From Mesorhizobium sp. M00.F.Ca.ET.216.01.1.1 (GTDB taxonomy: Bacteria; Pseudomonadota; Alphaproteobacteria; Rhizobiales; Rhizobiaceae), in assembly GCF_004010325.2 (NCBI RefSeq), contig NZ_SADR02000001.1, positions 330,239 through 394,238 of the forward strand: DNA of 64,000 bases. The letters are read 5' to 3'. Shown here one piece after another: positions 48,307-56,958 of this stretch. The notes under the pieces are model-generated. The model worked only from the letters and a program-made list of their open reading frames with translations. It made no database searches and had not been told where the DNA came from. A program made the translations under genes and the position numbers. The number at the start of each line of letters is the position of its first letter. Position 1 is the stretch's first letter.

Positions 48307-48555
48307 TCAGTGACGCTTGGCTTGCACGAGATAGGCGTCGATTTCAGTCTCGCCGAGCCACTTTGCCGCTTCCAGCCGGTGCAGTCCTTCGACAAGAATA
48401 TGTCGCTTGCCGTCATGGCGCACCTGGATCGGTGTCTTCATGCCGTTTTCCAGAATGTCCTCGGCCAGATGCCGGACCGTCTCGGGATGCAGCGTCTTCC
48501 TGCGCGCGGTCGGCACATAGATGTCGTCGACCTTGACCTTCTGCACTCTGAGCAT
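48307..48555 (-). CDS. Small ParB N-terminal-like domain protein
   Basis: An 82-residue protein consisting only of a ParB/Srx-like fold: VKVDDIYVPTARRK, LHPETVRHLAEDILENGM in part, TPIQVRHDGKRHILVEGLHR in part, and LEAAKWLGETEIDAYLV. The GLHRLEAAK motif corresponds to the GxxRxxA nucleotide-binding box of ParB-like CTPases. The ATG at 48555 with AAGGA seven bases upstream is chosen over 48633. There is no ParA partner and no DNA-binding helix-turn-helix, so a chromosome segregation role is unlikely. Confidence 0.8.
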   Translation of the reverse strand: MLRVQKVKVDDIYVPTARRKTLHPETVRHLAEDILENGMKTPIQVRHDGKRHILVEGLHRLEAAKWLGETEIDAYLVQAKRH

Positions 48556-48673
48556 GGGACATCCTTCAGGCGGAAAACGCGCTTGCAATGGATAGTCTTT
48601 TTGACGGGTGTGGCCAAGGCCGGCTGCCGGCAACGGCTGGCCCGATCGTTTCCAATTGACGCTTGACCGGCAG

Positions 48674-50350
48674 ATGGCCGAAATGGCGGTCTACGACCTT
48701 ACCGGTGCCATGAACAATCTGCCCACCGAATTTCCCGATTTCGGACTGACGCCAGACCAGCGCCGGCAGGCGGTCCGCGGCCACTATTACGAATGGCCCG
48801 GTATGGACGGCGAGCACGGCGAGATCTGGTGCTACAGCGACCGTTTTTCGTACCGCCCGGGCGAGGTGGTGGCGCTGCATGTCAGCTCGACCGCCGCCAA
48901 CTTCCGTATTGCGGTCGTCCGGGACGGCGGGACCGAGACTAAGGTGTTCGAGAGGGCCGGCATCGCGGCGCGCTGGCAGGACACACTCGACCAATGCTCG
49001 GTCGAGGGCTGCGGCTGGGAGGTGTCGTTCGAATTCCCTGTCGGTGACGATTGGCCGTCCGGAGCCTATCGGGTGACGCTGACGGCCGACGGCCGCGACG
49101 GCAACCCAATCCATTGCCAGCATCTTTTCATCGTCAGTCCACGGCCCGGCAAGAAACCCGGCCGTGTGCTGCAGGTGGCGGCCACGGGCACCTGGCTTGC
49201 CTACAACACCTGGGGCGGCTCCAACCATTATCAGGGCATCACCGGCCCGCACCGCGACCAGTATGCGCGCATGGTGTCGACACAGCGGCCATGGTGCCGT
49301 GGTTTCGTAGTGTTGCCGAAGGAGGCGCCGCGCGTGCCGCTGGAAGTCGCCGTGCCGCCAAAGACCGTGCCGCGCTATCCCCACATGGAATGGGCCTTCG
49401 CCACCGGCCATTCGAAGAAATACGCCTCGTCCGGCTGGGCAAGCTACGACAGCCATTTCTTCCGCTTTGCCGAGCGCGCCGGCTATGCCGTCGATCTCGC
49501 CAGCCAGCACGAACTGCATTTTTCGCCTGATATTCTCGACGGCTACGACTGCGTCGCCTTCGTCGGCCATGACGAATACTGGACCTGGGAGATGCGCGAT
49601 GCGGTCGACGCCTATGTCGAACGCGGCGGCCATGCGGCGCGCTTCGCCGGCAATTTCATGTGGCAGACCAGGCTGGAGGACGAGGGCCGCCGGCAGGTCT
49701 GCTACAAATACCGCGCCCGCGCCGAGGATCCGGCCTATCGAGGGGACGACGTAATCCGCGCCACCAATTCCTGGGAAGCACCGGAAATCGGCCGGCCGGG
49801 TGCCGCGACCTTCGGGCTCAATGCGACCAGGGGCGTCTATGCTGGCTGGGGCGGCTGCGCGCCGCGCGGCGTGCGCGGTTTTCCGGTCTACCGGCCGGAG
49901 CACTGGGCGTTCGCCGGCACCGGCGTCTACTACGGCGACCTGCTCGGCGCCGACAGCCATGTCTATGGCTACGAGGTCGACGGGCTCGACCACGAAATCC
50001 GCGGCGGCCTGCCCTACCCCACAGCCGACAGCGGAGCGCCTGACGGGCTGCAGATCCTCGCGGTCGGCATGGCGAGCCAGGTCGAGGAAAGCGCCGATAT
50101 CCCGTTCGAGGACCAGTTCCTCGGTGACGAGGACGGCCGCTTCACCGCCGAGACGCTGTTCGGCGAAGCCAGCGACGCCAATCTCGAAAAGGTCAAACGC
50201 GGCAACGGCATGATCGTGAACTTCCCGCGCGGCAAGGGCGAGGTCTTCCACGCCGGAAGCTGCGAATGGGTCGCGGGACTGCTGAGGCAGGATGCGATGG
50301 TCGAACGCATGACCAAAAATGTTCTCGACCGTTATCTCGGCCGGAAATAA
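48674..50350 (+). CDS. N,N-dimethylformamidase beta-subunit-like protein
   Basis: A 558-residue protein of the family of the large subunit of N,N-dimethylformamidase, an iron amidohydrolase. The C-terminal two thirds hold the conserved core: LAYNTWGGSNHYQG, YDSHFFRFAERAGY, GHDEYWTWEMRDAVDAYV, FAGNFMWQTRLEDEG and GKGEVFHAGSCEWVAGL. The first 160 residues form a beta-rich domain. The small subunit of the known enzyme is not present, so the substrate may differ. MAEMAVYDLTG at 48674 is the probable start; the frame opens at 48608. It is the first gene of a run with the aminotransferase and BKACE. Confidence 0.82.
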   Translation: MAEMAVYDLTGAMNNLPTEFPDFGLTPDQRRQAVRGHYYEWPGMDGEHGEIWCYSDRFSYRPGEVVALHVSSTAANFRIAVVRDGGTETKVFERAGIAARWQDTLDQCSVEGCGWEVSFEFPVGDDWPSGAYRVTLTADGRDGNPIHCQHLFIVSPRPGKKPGRVLQVAATGTWLAYNTWGGSNHYQGITGPHRDQYARMVSTQRPWCRGFVVLPKEAPRVPLEVAVPPKTVPRYPHMEWAFATGHSKKYASSGWASYDSHFFRFAERAGYAVDLASQHELHFSPDILDGYDCVAFVGHDEYWTWEMRDAVDAYVERGGHAARFAGNFMWQTRLEDEGRRQVCYKYRARAEDPAYRGDDVIRATNSWEAPEIGRPGAATFGLNATRGVYAGWGGCAPRGVRGFPVYRPEHWAFAGTGVYYGDLLGADSHVYGYEVDGLDHEIRGGLPYPTADSGAPDGLQILAVGMASQVEESADIPFEDQFLGDEDGRFTAETLFGEASDANLEKVKRGNGMIVNFPRGKGEVFHAGSCEWVAGLLRQDAMVERMTKNVLDRYLGRK

Positions 50351-50360
50351 GAGGGATTGA

Positions 50361-51728
50361 ATGATCGCCGTACAGTCCGTCGAAGCCGAAAAGCAACCGA
50401 ACCTTTTCCATTTCACCCGCCTGCCACGACCAATGGTGGACCGCGCCGATGGCATCTACCTGTGGGACAAAAGCGGCCGCCGCTACATCGACGGATCGAG
50501 TGGCGCAGTCAATGTCAATGTGGGTCATGGCAACCGCAACGTCATCGACGCGATGAAGCGGCAGCTGGATCGCGTGAGCTTCGCCTATATCTTTCAATTC
50601 GAGAACGAACAGGCCGTCGAGCTTGCGCGGGGGCTGGTCGAGCGACTGCCTAATGGGCTCGACCGCATCTATTTCGTATCGGGCGGCTCTGAGGCGATCG
50701 AGGCCTGCGTCAAGCTCGCGCGGCAATGGGCGGTAGCGACAGGTCAGGACAAACGCTGGAAAATCATCGGACGTATGCCCTCCTATCATGGCGTCACCAT
50801 CGGCACGCTTGCCGTCACTGGCGACGACATACTCACTAAGACCTTCGACGCAATCGGCCGGCCAATGCCCTTGGTGCCGGCCCCGTTTGTTCATCGCGAT
50901 CACGACAATCTGTCGATGGAACAGCGGGGCATCCGCTACGCGAATATGCTGGAGGAAAAGATCTTGGAGGAAGGGGCGGAAAGTGTGCTCGCCTTTGTCG
51001 TTGAGCCGATCGGCGGTGCCGCGACCGCAGCGCTGGTCCCGCCCGATAGCTATTTTCCGCGTATCCGCGAAATCTGCGACAGGCACGGCATCCTGCTCAT
51101 CCACGACGAAGTGATGACTGGCATCGGGCGCACCGGTAGATTCCTGGGCGGTGACCACTGGTCCTGCCGGCCGGATATCGTCGCGCTGTCCAAGGGTCTT
51201 TCATCTGGCTATGCGCCGCTCGGCGCACTTGCCGCGACACAGAGGATCGTCGGGCCGGTTGTCGAGATGGGTGGCTTCCTGCATGGCCATACATATGGCG
51301 GCAACCCTGTCGCTTGCGCAGCGGGCGTTGCCGTTCTTGGTGAGATCGACCGCCTTGGCTTGGTCGAGAATGCCGCCGCCATGGGCGAGTTGCTGAGAGG
51401 CGAGCTTGAAGCCCTGTCCGGCCGCTTTCCTTTCATAGCCGACGTGCGGGGCAAGGGCCTGCTCATGGGAGCGGAACTCTACGCAGATCCCCTGGCTAAG
51501 AAGCCATTGGCGCAGGGTCTCAACGCCAATTTGCGGCTCATCGATCTGGCTTTCGAGCGCGGACTGATCATCTATTCGCGGCGCGTACGTGGCGGGCCGG
51601 TGAGCGACAATTTCATGGTCTGCCCGCCGCTGATCGTGACCCACGATCAGATCGGTGAGATCATCTCGGTTCTTGGCGACACGTTGGAGGCGCTTGCCGC
51701 CGAACTCAACCTGCCTGTCAACCGCTGA
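50361..51728 (+). CDS. Class III PLP-dependent aminotransferase
   Basis: A 455-residue omega-amino-acid:pyruvate-type aminotransferase. It shows YIDGSSGAVNVNVGHGN, VSGGSEAIEACVKLAR, the cofactor-phosphate region IGRMPSYHGVT, HDEVMTGIGRTGRF with the PLP-nitrogen Asp, and ALSKGLSSGYAPLGA with the Schiff-base Lys. Family members act on beta-alanine, omega-amines or similar. GAGGGATTG precedes the ATG, ten bases after the dimethylformamidase-like stop codon, so it is in the same operon; BKACE follows after nine bases. Confidence 0.9.
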   Translation: MIAVQSVEAEKQPNLFHFTRLPRPMVDRADGIYLWDKSGRRYIDGSSGAVNVNVGHGNRNVIDAMKRQLDRVSFAYIFQFENEQAVELARGLVERLPNGLDRIYFVSGGSEAIEACVKLARQWAVATGQDKRWKIIGRMPSYHGVTIGTLAVTGDDILTKTFDAIGRPMPLVPAPFVHRDHDNLSMEQRGIRYANMLEEKILEEGAESVLAFVVEPIGGAATAALVPPDSYFPRIREICDRHGILLIHDEVMTGIGRTGRFLGGDHWSCRPDIVALSKGLSSGYAPLGALAATQRIVGPVVEMGGFLHGHTYGGNPVACAAGVAVLGEIDRLGLVENAAAMGELLRGELEALSGRFPFIADVRGKGLLMGAELYADPLAKKPLAQGLNANLRLIDLAFERGLIIYSRRVRGGPVSDNFMVCPPLIVTHDQIGEIISVLGDTLEALAAELNLPVNR

Positions 51729-51737
51729 GGGTGCAAC

Positions 51738-52667
51738 ATGGCGCCGAGAAAGGTCATCATCACCTGCGCCGTCACCGGCTCGGTGCATACGCCATCGATG
51801 TCGCCACATCTGCCGGTGACGCCGGACCAGATAGCCGCTGAGGCGATCGCCGCGGCGGAAGCCGGCGCCTCAATCCTGCATCTGCATGCCCGCGACCCAA
51901 AGGACGGGCGGCCGACCGCCGATCCCGGGGTATTCATGCAGTTCCTGCCGCGCATCAAGCAGGCAACCGATGCAGTGATTAACATCACCACCGGCGGCTC
52001 GTCGCTGATGACGCTCGACCAGCGGCTGGCAGCGCCGCTGCGGGCCGAGCCGGAAATGTGCTCGCTCAACATGGGCTCGATGAATTTCGCGCTGTTCCCG
52101 ATGCTCGAGCGGCCGAAGGAATGGCAGCACGAATGGGAGCCGAAGCTGCTTGAAGCCACGCGCGACACGATCTTCAAGAACACGTTTGCCGACATGGAGA
52201 CCGTGTTGGAAAGACTGGGCAAGGGCTGCAGCACGCGCTTCGAATTCGAATGCTACGATGTCGGCCATCTCTACTCGCTGGCACATCTCCGCGACCGCGG
52301 GCTGGTGTCGGGACCGCTGTTCATCCAGTTCGTCTTCGGCATTCTCGGGGGCATCGGCGCCGATCCCGACAACCTGGTCCATATGAAGCGCATCGCCGAC
52401 AAATTGTTCGGCGACAGCTACCAGTTCTCGGTGCTGGCCGCCGGACGCCACCAGATGCCGATGATCTCGATTGCCGCCGCGATGGGCGGCAATGTCCGCG
52501 TCGGGCTGGAGGACAGTCTTTACGACGGCCGGCAGCTGGCGAGGTCCAATGCCGACCAGGTGCGCCGTATCCGCAGCGTGCTTGACGGGCTGTCGCTGGA
52601 AGTCGCCACGCCTGTCGAGGCGCGCGAGATGCTGGCGCTCAAGGGCGGCGACCGGGTGGCGTTCTGA
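51738..52667 (+). CDS. Beta-keto acid cleavage enzyme (BKACE, DUF849)
   Basis: A 309-residue TIM-barrel enzyme. BKACEs condense a beta-keto acid with acetyl-CoA and split it to acetoacetate and a new acyl-CoA; the founding member is 3-keto-5-aminohexanoate cleavage enzyme of lysine fermentation. The Zn ligands fit ILHLHARDP (His48, His50). VINITTGGSS, LNMGSMNFALF and VRVGLEDSLYDGRQLA are family blocks. With an aminotransferase nine bases upstream, a beta-amino acid could be deaminated and its keto acid cleaved. The specific substrate is not evident. Confidence 0.9.
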   Translation: MAPRKVIITCAVTGSVHTPSMSPHLPVTPDQIAAEAIAAAEAGASILHLHARDPKDGRPTADPGVFMQFLPRIKQATDAVINITTGGSSLMTLDQRLAAPLRAEPEMCSLNMGSMNFALFPMLERPKEWQHEWEPKLLEATRDTIFKNTFADMETVLERLGKGCSTRFEFECYDVGHLYSLAHLRDRGLVSGPLFIQFVFGILGGIGADPDNLVHMKRIADKLFGDSYQFSVLAAGRHQMPMISIAAAMGGNVRVGLEDSLYDGRQLARSNADQVRRIRSVLDGLSLEVATPVEAREMLALKGGDRVAF

Positions 52668-52701
52668 GATGATTGCGGCCTGAGATGTTTGCGATCCGTC
52701 C

Positions 52702-52860
52702 CGCCCCCCTCTGGCCTGCCGGCCATCTCCCCCTCAAGGGGGGAGATCGGCAGCTTCAACCCCACCGCCCATCTTGCAAGCTTGGAGATTGGCGAAAGCC
52801 GAAGCGACATCCGATCTCCCCCCTTGAGGGGGAGATGGCCGGCAGGCCAGAGGGGGGTGC
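52702..52860 (+). repeat. Inverted-repeat element, copy 2
   Basis: A 159-bp element fills the gap between BKACE and the GNAT gene. The ends read CCGCCCCCCTCTGGCCTGCC and, in reverse, GCACCCCCCTCTGGCCTGCC. Each is followed by GGCCATCTCCCCCTCAAGGG and a matching partner, giving two nested hairpins. The interior (52750-52810) aligns with the reverse complement of the 45369-45541 copy. Transcribed in the operon it would fold into a very stable structure. Confidence 0.85.
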
Positions 52861-52878
52861 CTGGGCGCCCGGCCTGTC

Positions 52879-53394
52879 GTGAACAAGCCATCAACAAACG
52901 TCCTTATCCGCCCCGGCACCGTCGAGGATGTCGAGACCATCTACGCCGCACTCCTACGGCTCGGCGCACATATCGGCGCACATCAGGAGATCACCTCAAC
53001 AGCCGACGATCTCCGCACCTACGGCTTTGGCGAAAAACCGGCCTTCTCGACCTTGATCGCTGAAGTCGGCGGCGAATTCGCCGGGCTCTGCCTCTACTTC
53101 CCGATCTTCTCGACCTGGATGGGCCGGCCGGGCGTCTATGTGCAGGACCTCTATGTCGAGGATCGGTTTCGCGGTCGCAGGATCGGCGAACGCCTGCTGC
53201 GGCGCATCGCGCGAGAATGCCGCAAGGCTGGCGGCGCCTATCTCCGGCTGTCCGTCGACACCGACAACGAAACCGCTAAGGCCTTTTATGAAAGGCTGGG
53301 CATTGCCTGGTCGAGGTACGAGCAGGTGCAGAAGATCGTCGGCGACGCCTTTTACGCCTTCGCCGATGCGCAGGAGGATGGGGAGCCGAAATGA
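52879..53394 (+). CDS. GNAT family N-acetyltransferase
   Basis: A 171-residue acetyltransferase. The acetyl-CoA loop is VEDRFRGRRIGERLLRRIA (R-G-R-x-I-G). YVQDLYVEDRFRG supplies beta-4, and LRLSVDTDNETAKAFYERLG and the tail form the usual C-terminal fold. The GTG at 52879 lies 19 bases after the repeat element and has no strong ribosome binding site, so the start is tentative. The gene overlaps the deacetylase gene by four bases (ATGA). Acyl acceptor unknown; an amine or polyamine is suggested by the neighbour. Confidence 0.85.
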   Translation: MNKPSTNVLIRPGTVEDVETIYAALLRLGAHIGAHQEITSTADDLRTYGFGEKPAFSTLIAEVGGEFAGLCLYFPIFSTWMGRPGVYVQDLYVEDRFRGRRIGERLLRRIARECRKAGGAYLRLSVDTDNETAKAFYERLGIAWSRYEQVQKIVGDAFYAFADAQEDGEPK

Positions 53395-54422
53395 AAGCCT
53401 TCTATGCCCAGGAACAGAAGCGCCACGATCCGAAGGCGTTTCTCTCCAGCGGTGCTCCACAGCCCAATCCGGAAAAGCCGGAACGCGTTGAACGATTGTT
53501 AGCCGGCGCGAGGGCCGCTGGCTGCACCATCGAGCGGCCGAAGGATCATGGGCTCGGTCCGGTGGCAGCCGTGCACACACCAGAATATCTCGATTTCCTC
53601 GAATACATCTTCGCGCGCTGGCAGCGCATCGAGGGCGCCTCGGCGGAAGTGATCCCCAACATCCACCCGATCGCACGGAACGGCGCCTATCCGGCCTCGG
53701 CGGTCGGCCAGGCCGGATACCACATGGCCGATACGGCTTGCCCGATCTCGGGTGAGACATGGCAGAGCGCGCTGTGGAGCGCCTGGAGCGCCGTCGAGGC
53801 CACTGAGGCGGTAGTGGCGGGCGCGCCTGCAGCCTATGCACTCTGCCGGCCGCCCGGCCATCATGCCTTCGCTGACGTCGCCGGCGGCTTCTGCTTCATC
53901 AACAATTCGGCGGTCGCCGCACAGGCGTTGCGCAAAGCCGCGGCGCGGGTGGCGATCCTCGACGTCGACCTGCACCACGGCAACGGCACGCAAGGCATTT
54001 TCTACGCGCGGCCCGACGTGCTCACCGTCTCGCTGCATGCCGATCCGGTGCGCTTCTATCCGTTCTTCTGGGGTTATGCCGACGAACGCGGCGAAGACGC
54101 CGGCCTCGGCTACAATCTCAACCTGCCGCTGCCGCGCAAGTCCGGCGATGCTGATTTTCTCGAGGCGCTGGCGACGGCGTTCCAGCGCATCCGCGCTTTC
54201 TCGCCCGATGCGCTTGTCGTGGCGCTGGGGCTCGACGCCTTCGAGGGCGATCCGTTCGGCGGGCTGTCGGTGACGACATCAGGCTTCTCGCGCATCGGCG
54301 AGGCCATCGCCAGGCTCGGCCTGCCGACAGTCATCGTCCAGGAAGGCGGCTATCTCTGCGACGAGCTCGGCGACAATCTTACCGCGTTTCTCACCGGCTT
54401 CGGCGGCACCCACAAACGGTGA
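53391..54422 (+). CDS. Histone deacetylase-like amidohydrolase (acetylpolyamine amidohydrolase type)
   Basis: A 343-residue zinc hydrolase of the arginase/deacetylase fold. Active-site motifs in order: CRPPGHHAFADVAGGFCFIN in part with the His-His pair, ILDVDLHHGNGTQGIFY with the zinc Asp and His, LGLDAFEGDPFGG with the second zinc Asp, and VIVQEGGYLCDELG. Bacterial members release acetate from N-acetylated polyamines. Coupling to the GNAT gene by an ATGA overlap suggests that acetylation and deacetylation of the same amine are balanced. It is convergent with the desulfurase-like gene. Confidence 0.9.
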   Translation: MKAFYAQEQKRHDPKAFLSSGAPQPNPEKPERVERLLAGARAAGCTIERPKDHGLGPVAAVHTPEYLDFLEYIFARWQRIEGASAEVIPNIHPIARNGAYPASAVGQAGYHMADTACPISGETWQSALWSAWSAVEATEAVVAGAPAAYALCRPPGHHAFADVAGGFCFINNSAVAAQALRKAAARVAILDVDLHHGNGTQGIFYARPDVLTVSLHADPVRFYPFFWGYADERGEDAGLGYNLNLPLPRKSGDADFLEALATAFQRIRAFSPDALVVALGLDAFEGDPFGGLSVTTSGFSRIGEAIARLGLPTVIVQEGGYLCDELGDNLTAFLTGFGGTHKR

Positions 54423-54440
54423 TTCGCGCGTGGGACTGCG

Positions 54441-55706
54441 TCAGGACCGCTCCTGTCGCAGCATGGCGATGACGCGATGCACGCTCTCCAGCGTCTCGTC
54501 GATCTCGGCTGCAGTGTTGTAATGAGCAATGCCGATGCGCACGACGCCATGCTCGGCCGGAATGCCGAGCTGGTGGACGATCTCCCAGGCGTAGTTGTGG
54601 CCGGACCACAGGAAGATGTTTTCCGCATTCATCTGGCGGACGATCGTTTCCGGCACGATGCCGTCGACGGTGAAGGAAACCGTCGGCACGCGCTGGCTAA
54701 TCCGTGCAGGATCGGTGATGCCGTGGATGGTCAAGCCCGCGATATCCGACAGCCCGTCGATCAGCCTCTGCGCCAGCGGATTCTCGTAGGCGATCGAAGC
54801 GCTGAAAGCAGCCGCTATTTTGTCCCGCCGCGAACCACCCTCGCCCGCTACCGCGCCCAATTCCTCGAAATGGCCAACGGCAGCCGACAGGCCGGCCAGC
54901 AGCTCGATCTGCGGCGTGCCGAGCTCGAACCGTTCGGGCAGGCCGTTGGACGAGCAGCGGCATTTATACGGCTTCAGCGCATCGATGACATCAAGCCTGC
55001 CCCACAATATGCCCATATGCGGCCCGAAGAACTTGTAGGCCGAGCAGATCAGGAAATCGCAGCCGAGATCCCTGACGTTGATCAGTCCATGCGGCGCGAA
55101 CTGCACGGCGTCGACATAGACCAGGGCGCCGGCCTGTCTGGCGATGCGGGTCAATGCCTTCACCCGGTTGATCGAACCGGTGAGGTTGCTGGCGTAGTTC
55201 AGCGCCAAGAGCCGCGTCCTGTCGGTGAGCAACGCGCTGAGCGCCGCCTCCTCGACCTGCCAACTCTGCTCATCGAAAGCCAGCCAGCGCACGACCAAGC
55301 CAAGGTCCTCGGCCAGTTGGAGCCAGGGCGAGACGTTGCCCTCATGGTCCATGCGGGTGAGGATGACCTCGTCGCCGGGCTTCATCGTGCGGCCGAGGGT
55401 TCGCGACATGTGATAGGTCAGCGTCGTCATGTTGGCGCCGATGATGATTTCCTGCGGGCTTGCCGCGCCGAGGAAATCGGCCATCGCGGCATGAGCGTCG
55501 TCGACGACCTGTTGCGCCGCAACCGTGGTCTCGAAGAAGCCGCCAAGATTGGCATTGGTGGTCAGCAGGCAGCGCGACACCGCATCTGCGACCGCCTGCG
55601 GCACCTGCGTGCCGGCGGGATTGTCCAGATAGATGCGGCGGCGGCCCTTGTCGGTCAGAGACAGCGCCGGAAATTTTTCACGCACGGCCCCGATCGGAAA
55701 ATTCAT
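54441..55706 (-). CDS. Cysteine desulfurase-like (class V) PLP enzyme without catalytic Cys
   Basis: A 421-residue protein of the class V aminotransferase/NifS group (cysteine desulfurase-like, SUF-related subgroup). PLP Lys225 is in LICSAYKFFGPHMG, and VDAVQFAPHGLINV and ANMTTLTYHMSRTLG are conserved. The desulfurase Cys of SufS (GHHCA) is replaced by Tyr372 in SGHNYAWE. Persulfide chemistry is therefore unlikely; a lyase, epimerase or transaminase role is more probable. No suf genes are nearby. It is convergent with the deacetylase. Confidence 0.88.
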   Translation of the reverse strand: MNFPIGAVREKFPALSLTDKGRRRIYLDNPAGTQVPQAVADAVSRCLLTTNANLGGFFETTVAAQQVVDDAHAAMADFLGAASPQEIIIGANMTTLTYHMSRTLGRTMKPGDEVILTRMDHEGNVSPWLQLAEDLGLVVRWLAFDEQSWQVEEAALSALLTDRTRLLALNYASNLTGSINRVKALTRIARQAGALVYVDAVQFAPHGLINVRDLGCDFLICSAYKFFGPHMGILWGRLDVIDALKPYKCRCSSNGLPERFELGTPQIELLAGLSAAVGHFEELGAVAGEGGSRRDKIAAAFSASIAYENPLAQRLIDGLSDIAGLTIHGITDPARISQRVPTVSFTVDGIVPETIVRQMNAENIFLWSGHNYAWEIVHQLGIPAEHGVVRIGIAHYNTAAEIDETLESVHRVIAMLRQERS

Positions 55707-55766
55707 TGCTGCTCCCTCCCCCTTGTAATTATTTAGATTTCCGCTCTCCAGCGCCGGCAGGCCCGC

Positions 55767-56834
55767 TCACGGACACGGATTGCCGACGCGCTGGTGGATC
55801 GCATCGACCGCCTTCTGCATGTCCTCGGTCCAGGTCACGTCGACGGAAGACAGCGCCATCTCGAGTTGCGAGATGGTCGTGGCGCCGATGATGTTCGAGG
55901 TGACGAAGGGCCGGCTCGCGACATAGGCATTGGCAAACAGCGCCGGCTCCAGGCCGAAAGAGCGCGCCAGCTCGTTGTACTCGAGCTGCACCTCGGCGGC
56001 ATTCGGCGTCTCGTAGCGCTGGCCGCGGTTGAAGAGCTGCGAGCGCGAGCCCTGCGGGCGCGCACCATGGTCGTATTTGCCGGTCAGGTAGCCTTGGCCC
56101 AACGGCGAATAGGCGAGCATAGCGACCTGCTCGCGGTCGCAGACCTCGGCGAGGTTCACCTCGAAGGTGCGGTTGACGAAATTATAGGCGTTTTGCAGCG
56201 AAGCAACGCGCGGTCCCACGCCCTTGTCGGATTCGGCGACGAAGCGCATGACGCCCCAGGAATTCTCGTTCGACAGGCCGAAACAGCGGATCTTGCCGGC
56301 CTTCACCAGTTCGTCGAAGACGGCGAGCGTCTCGGCGATCGGCGTCTCGCCGGCCGGTGCACCAACGGAATCGGAACGCGGCGGCACCGCGCCGATGCGG
56401 TTCGGGTTGGCGCCCCACGGCACATCGCGTTCCGGCCAATGGATCTGATAGAGGTCCACATAATCGGTGTTCAGCCTGGTCAGCGATTTGTCGATGGCAT
56501 CGAATATGTCGGCACGCACCAGCCTCGACGGGCGGTTGCCACGAAACCACATATTGGCGGTGCGGCCAACCACTTTCGAGGCGAGGATCACCTGGTCGCG
56601 GTTGCGCTTCGCCTTCATCCAGCTGCCGATGATTGTCTCGGTGCGCCCTTGCGTCTCCGCCTTGGGCGGGATCGGGTAGAGCTCGGCGGTGTCGATGAAA
56701 TTGACGCCGCGCGAAAAGGCCAGATCCATCTGCGAGTGGCCATCAGCCTCGGTGTTCTGCTGGCCCCAGGTCATCGATCCCAGGCAGATCTGGGAAACAA
56801 GAAGATCGGTCCGACCGAGACGGCGTTTGTGCAT
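55767..56834 (-). CDS. Aldo/keto reductase (Tas-like)
   Basis: A 355-residue NADP(H)-dependent reductase. The catalytic tetrad fits: Asp in NFIDTAELYP, Tyr in the same segment, Lys in VILASKVVG and His in DLYQIHWPERD. Length and the FGLSNENSWG, QNAYNFVNRTFEVNL (in part) and YSPLGQGYLTGKY blocks match the Tas group. MHKRRLGRTDL at 56834 with CGGAG nine bases upstream is preferred to the frame from 56894. It lies 60 bases upstream of the desulfurase-like gene on the same strand and may share its transcript. Confidence 0.9.
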   Translation of the reverse strand: MHKRRLGRTDLLVSQICLGSMTWGQQNTEADGHSQMDLAFSRGVNFIDTAELYPIPPKAETQGRTETIIGSWMKAKRNRDQVILASKVVGRTANMWFRGNRPSRLVRADIFDAIDKSLTRLNTDYVDLYQIHWPERDVPWGANPNRIGAVPPRSDSVGAPAGETPIAETLAVFDELVKAGKIRCFGLSNENSWGVMRFVAESDKGVGPRVASLQNAYNFVNRTFEVNLAEVCDREQVAMLAYSPLGQGYLTGKYDHGARPQGSRSQLFNRGQRYETPNAAEVQLEYNELARSFGLEPALFANAYVASRPFVTSNIIGATTISQLEMALSSVDVTWTEDMQKAVDAIHQRVGNPCP

Positions 56835-56958
56835 GGAATTTTTCTCCGGCGGGGAAAGCTTTTGCGCGACAGCGCGGGGAGGAAAACCCAGCATAATCGA
56901 AAGCCTGGATATTCTCCAAGCCTGGGCCCCCTCGAGGATTATTTGATTTCCTAGGAGA

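Noticed and set aside
48566..50455. A 629-codon open frame antisense to the dimethylformamidase-like gene
   Set aside because: No motif is recognisable, and the composition is that of a complementary strand of a coding region.
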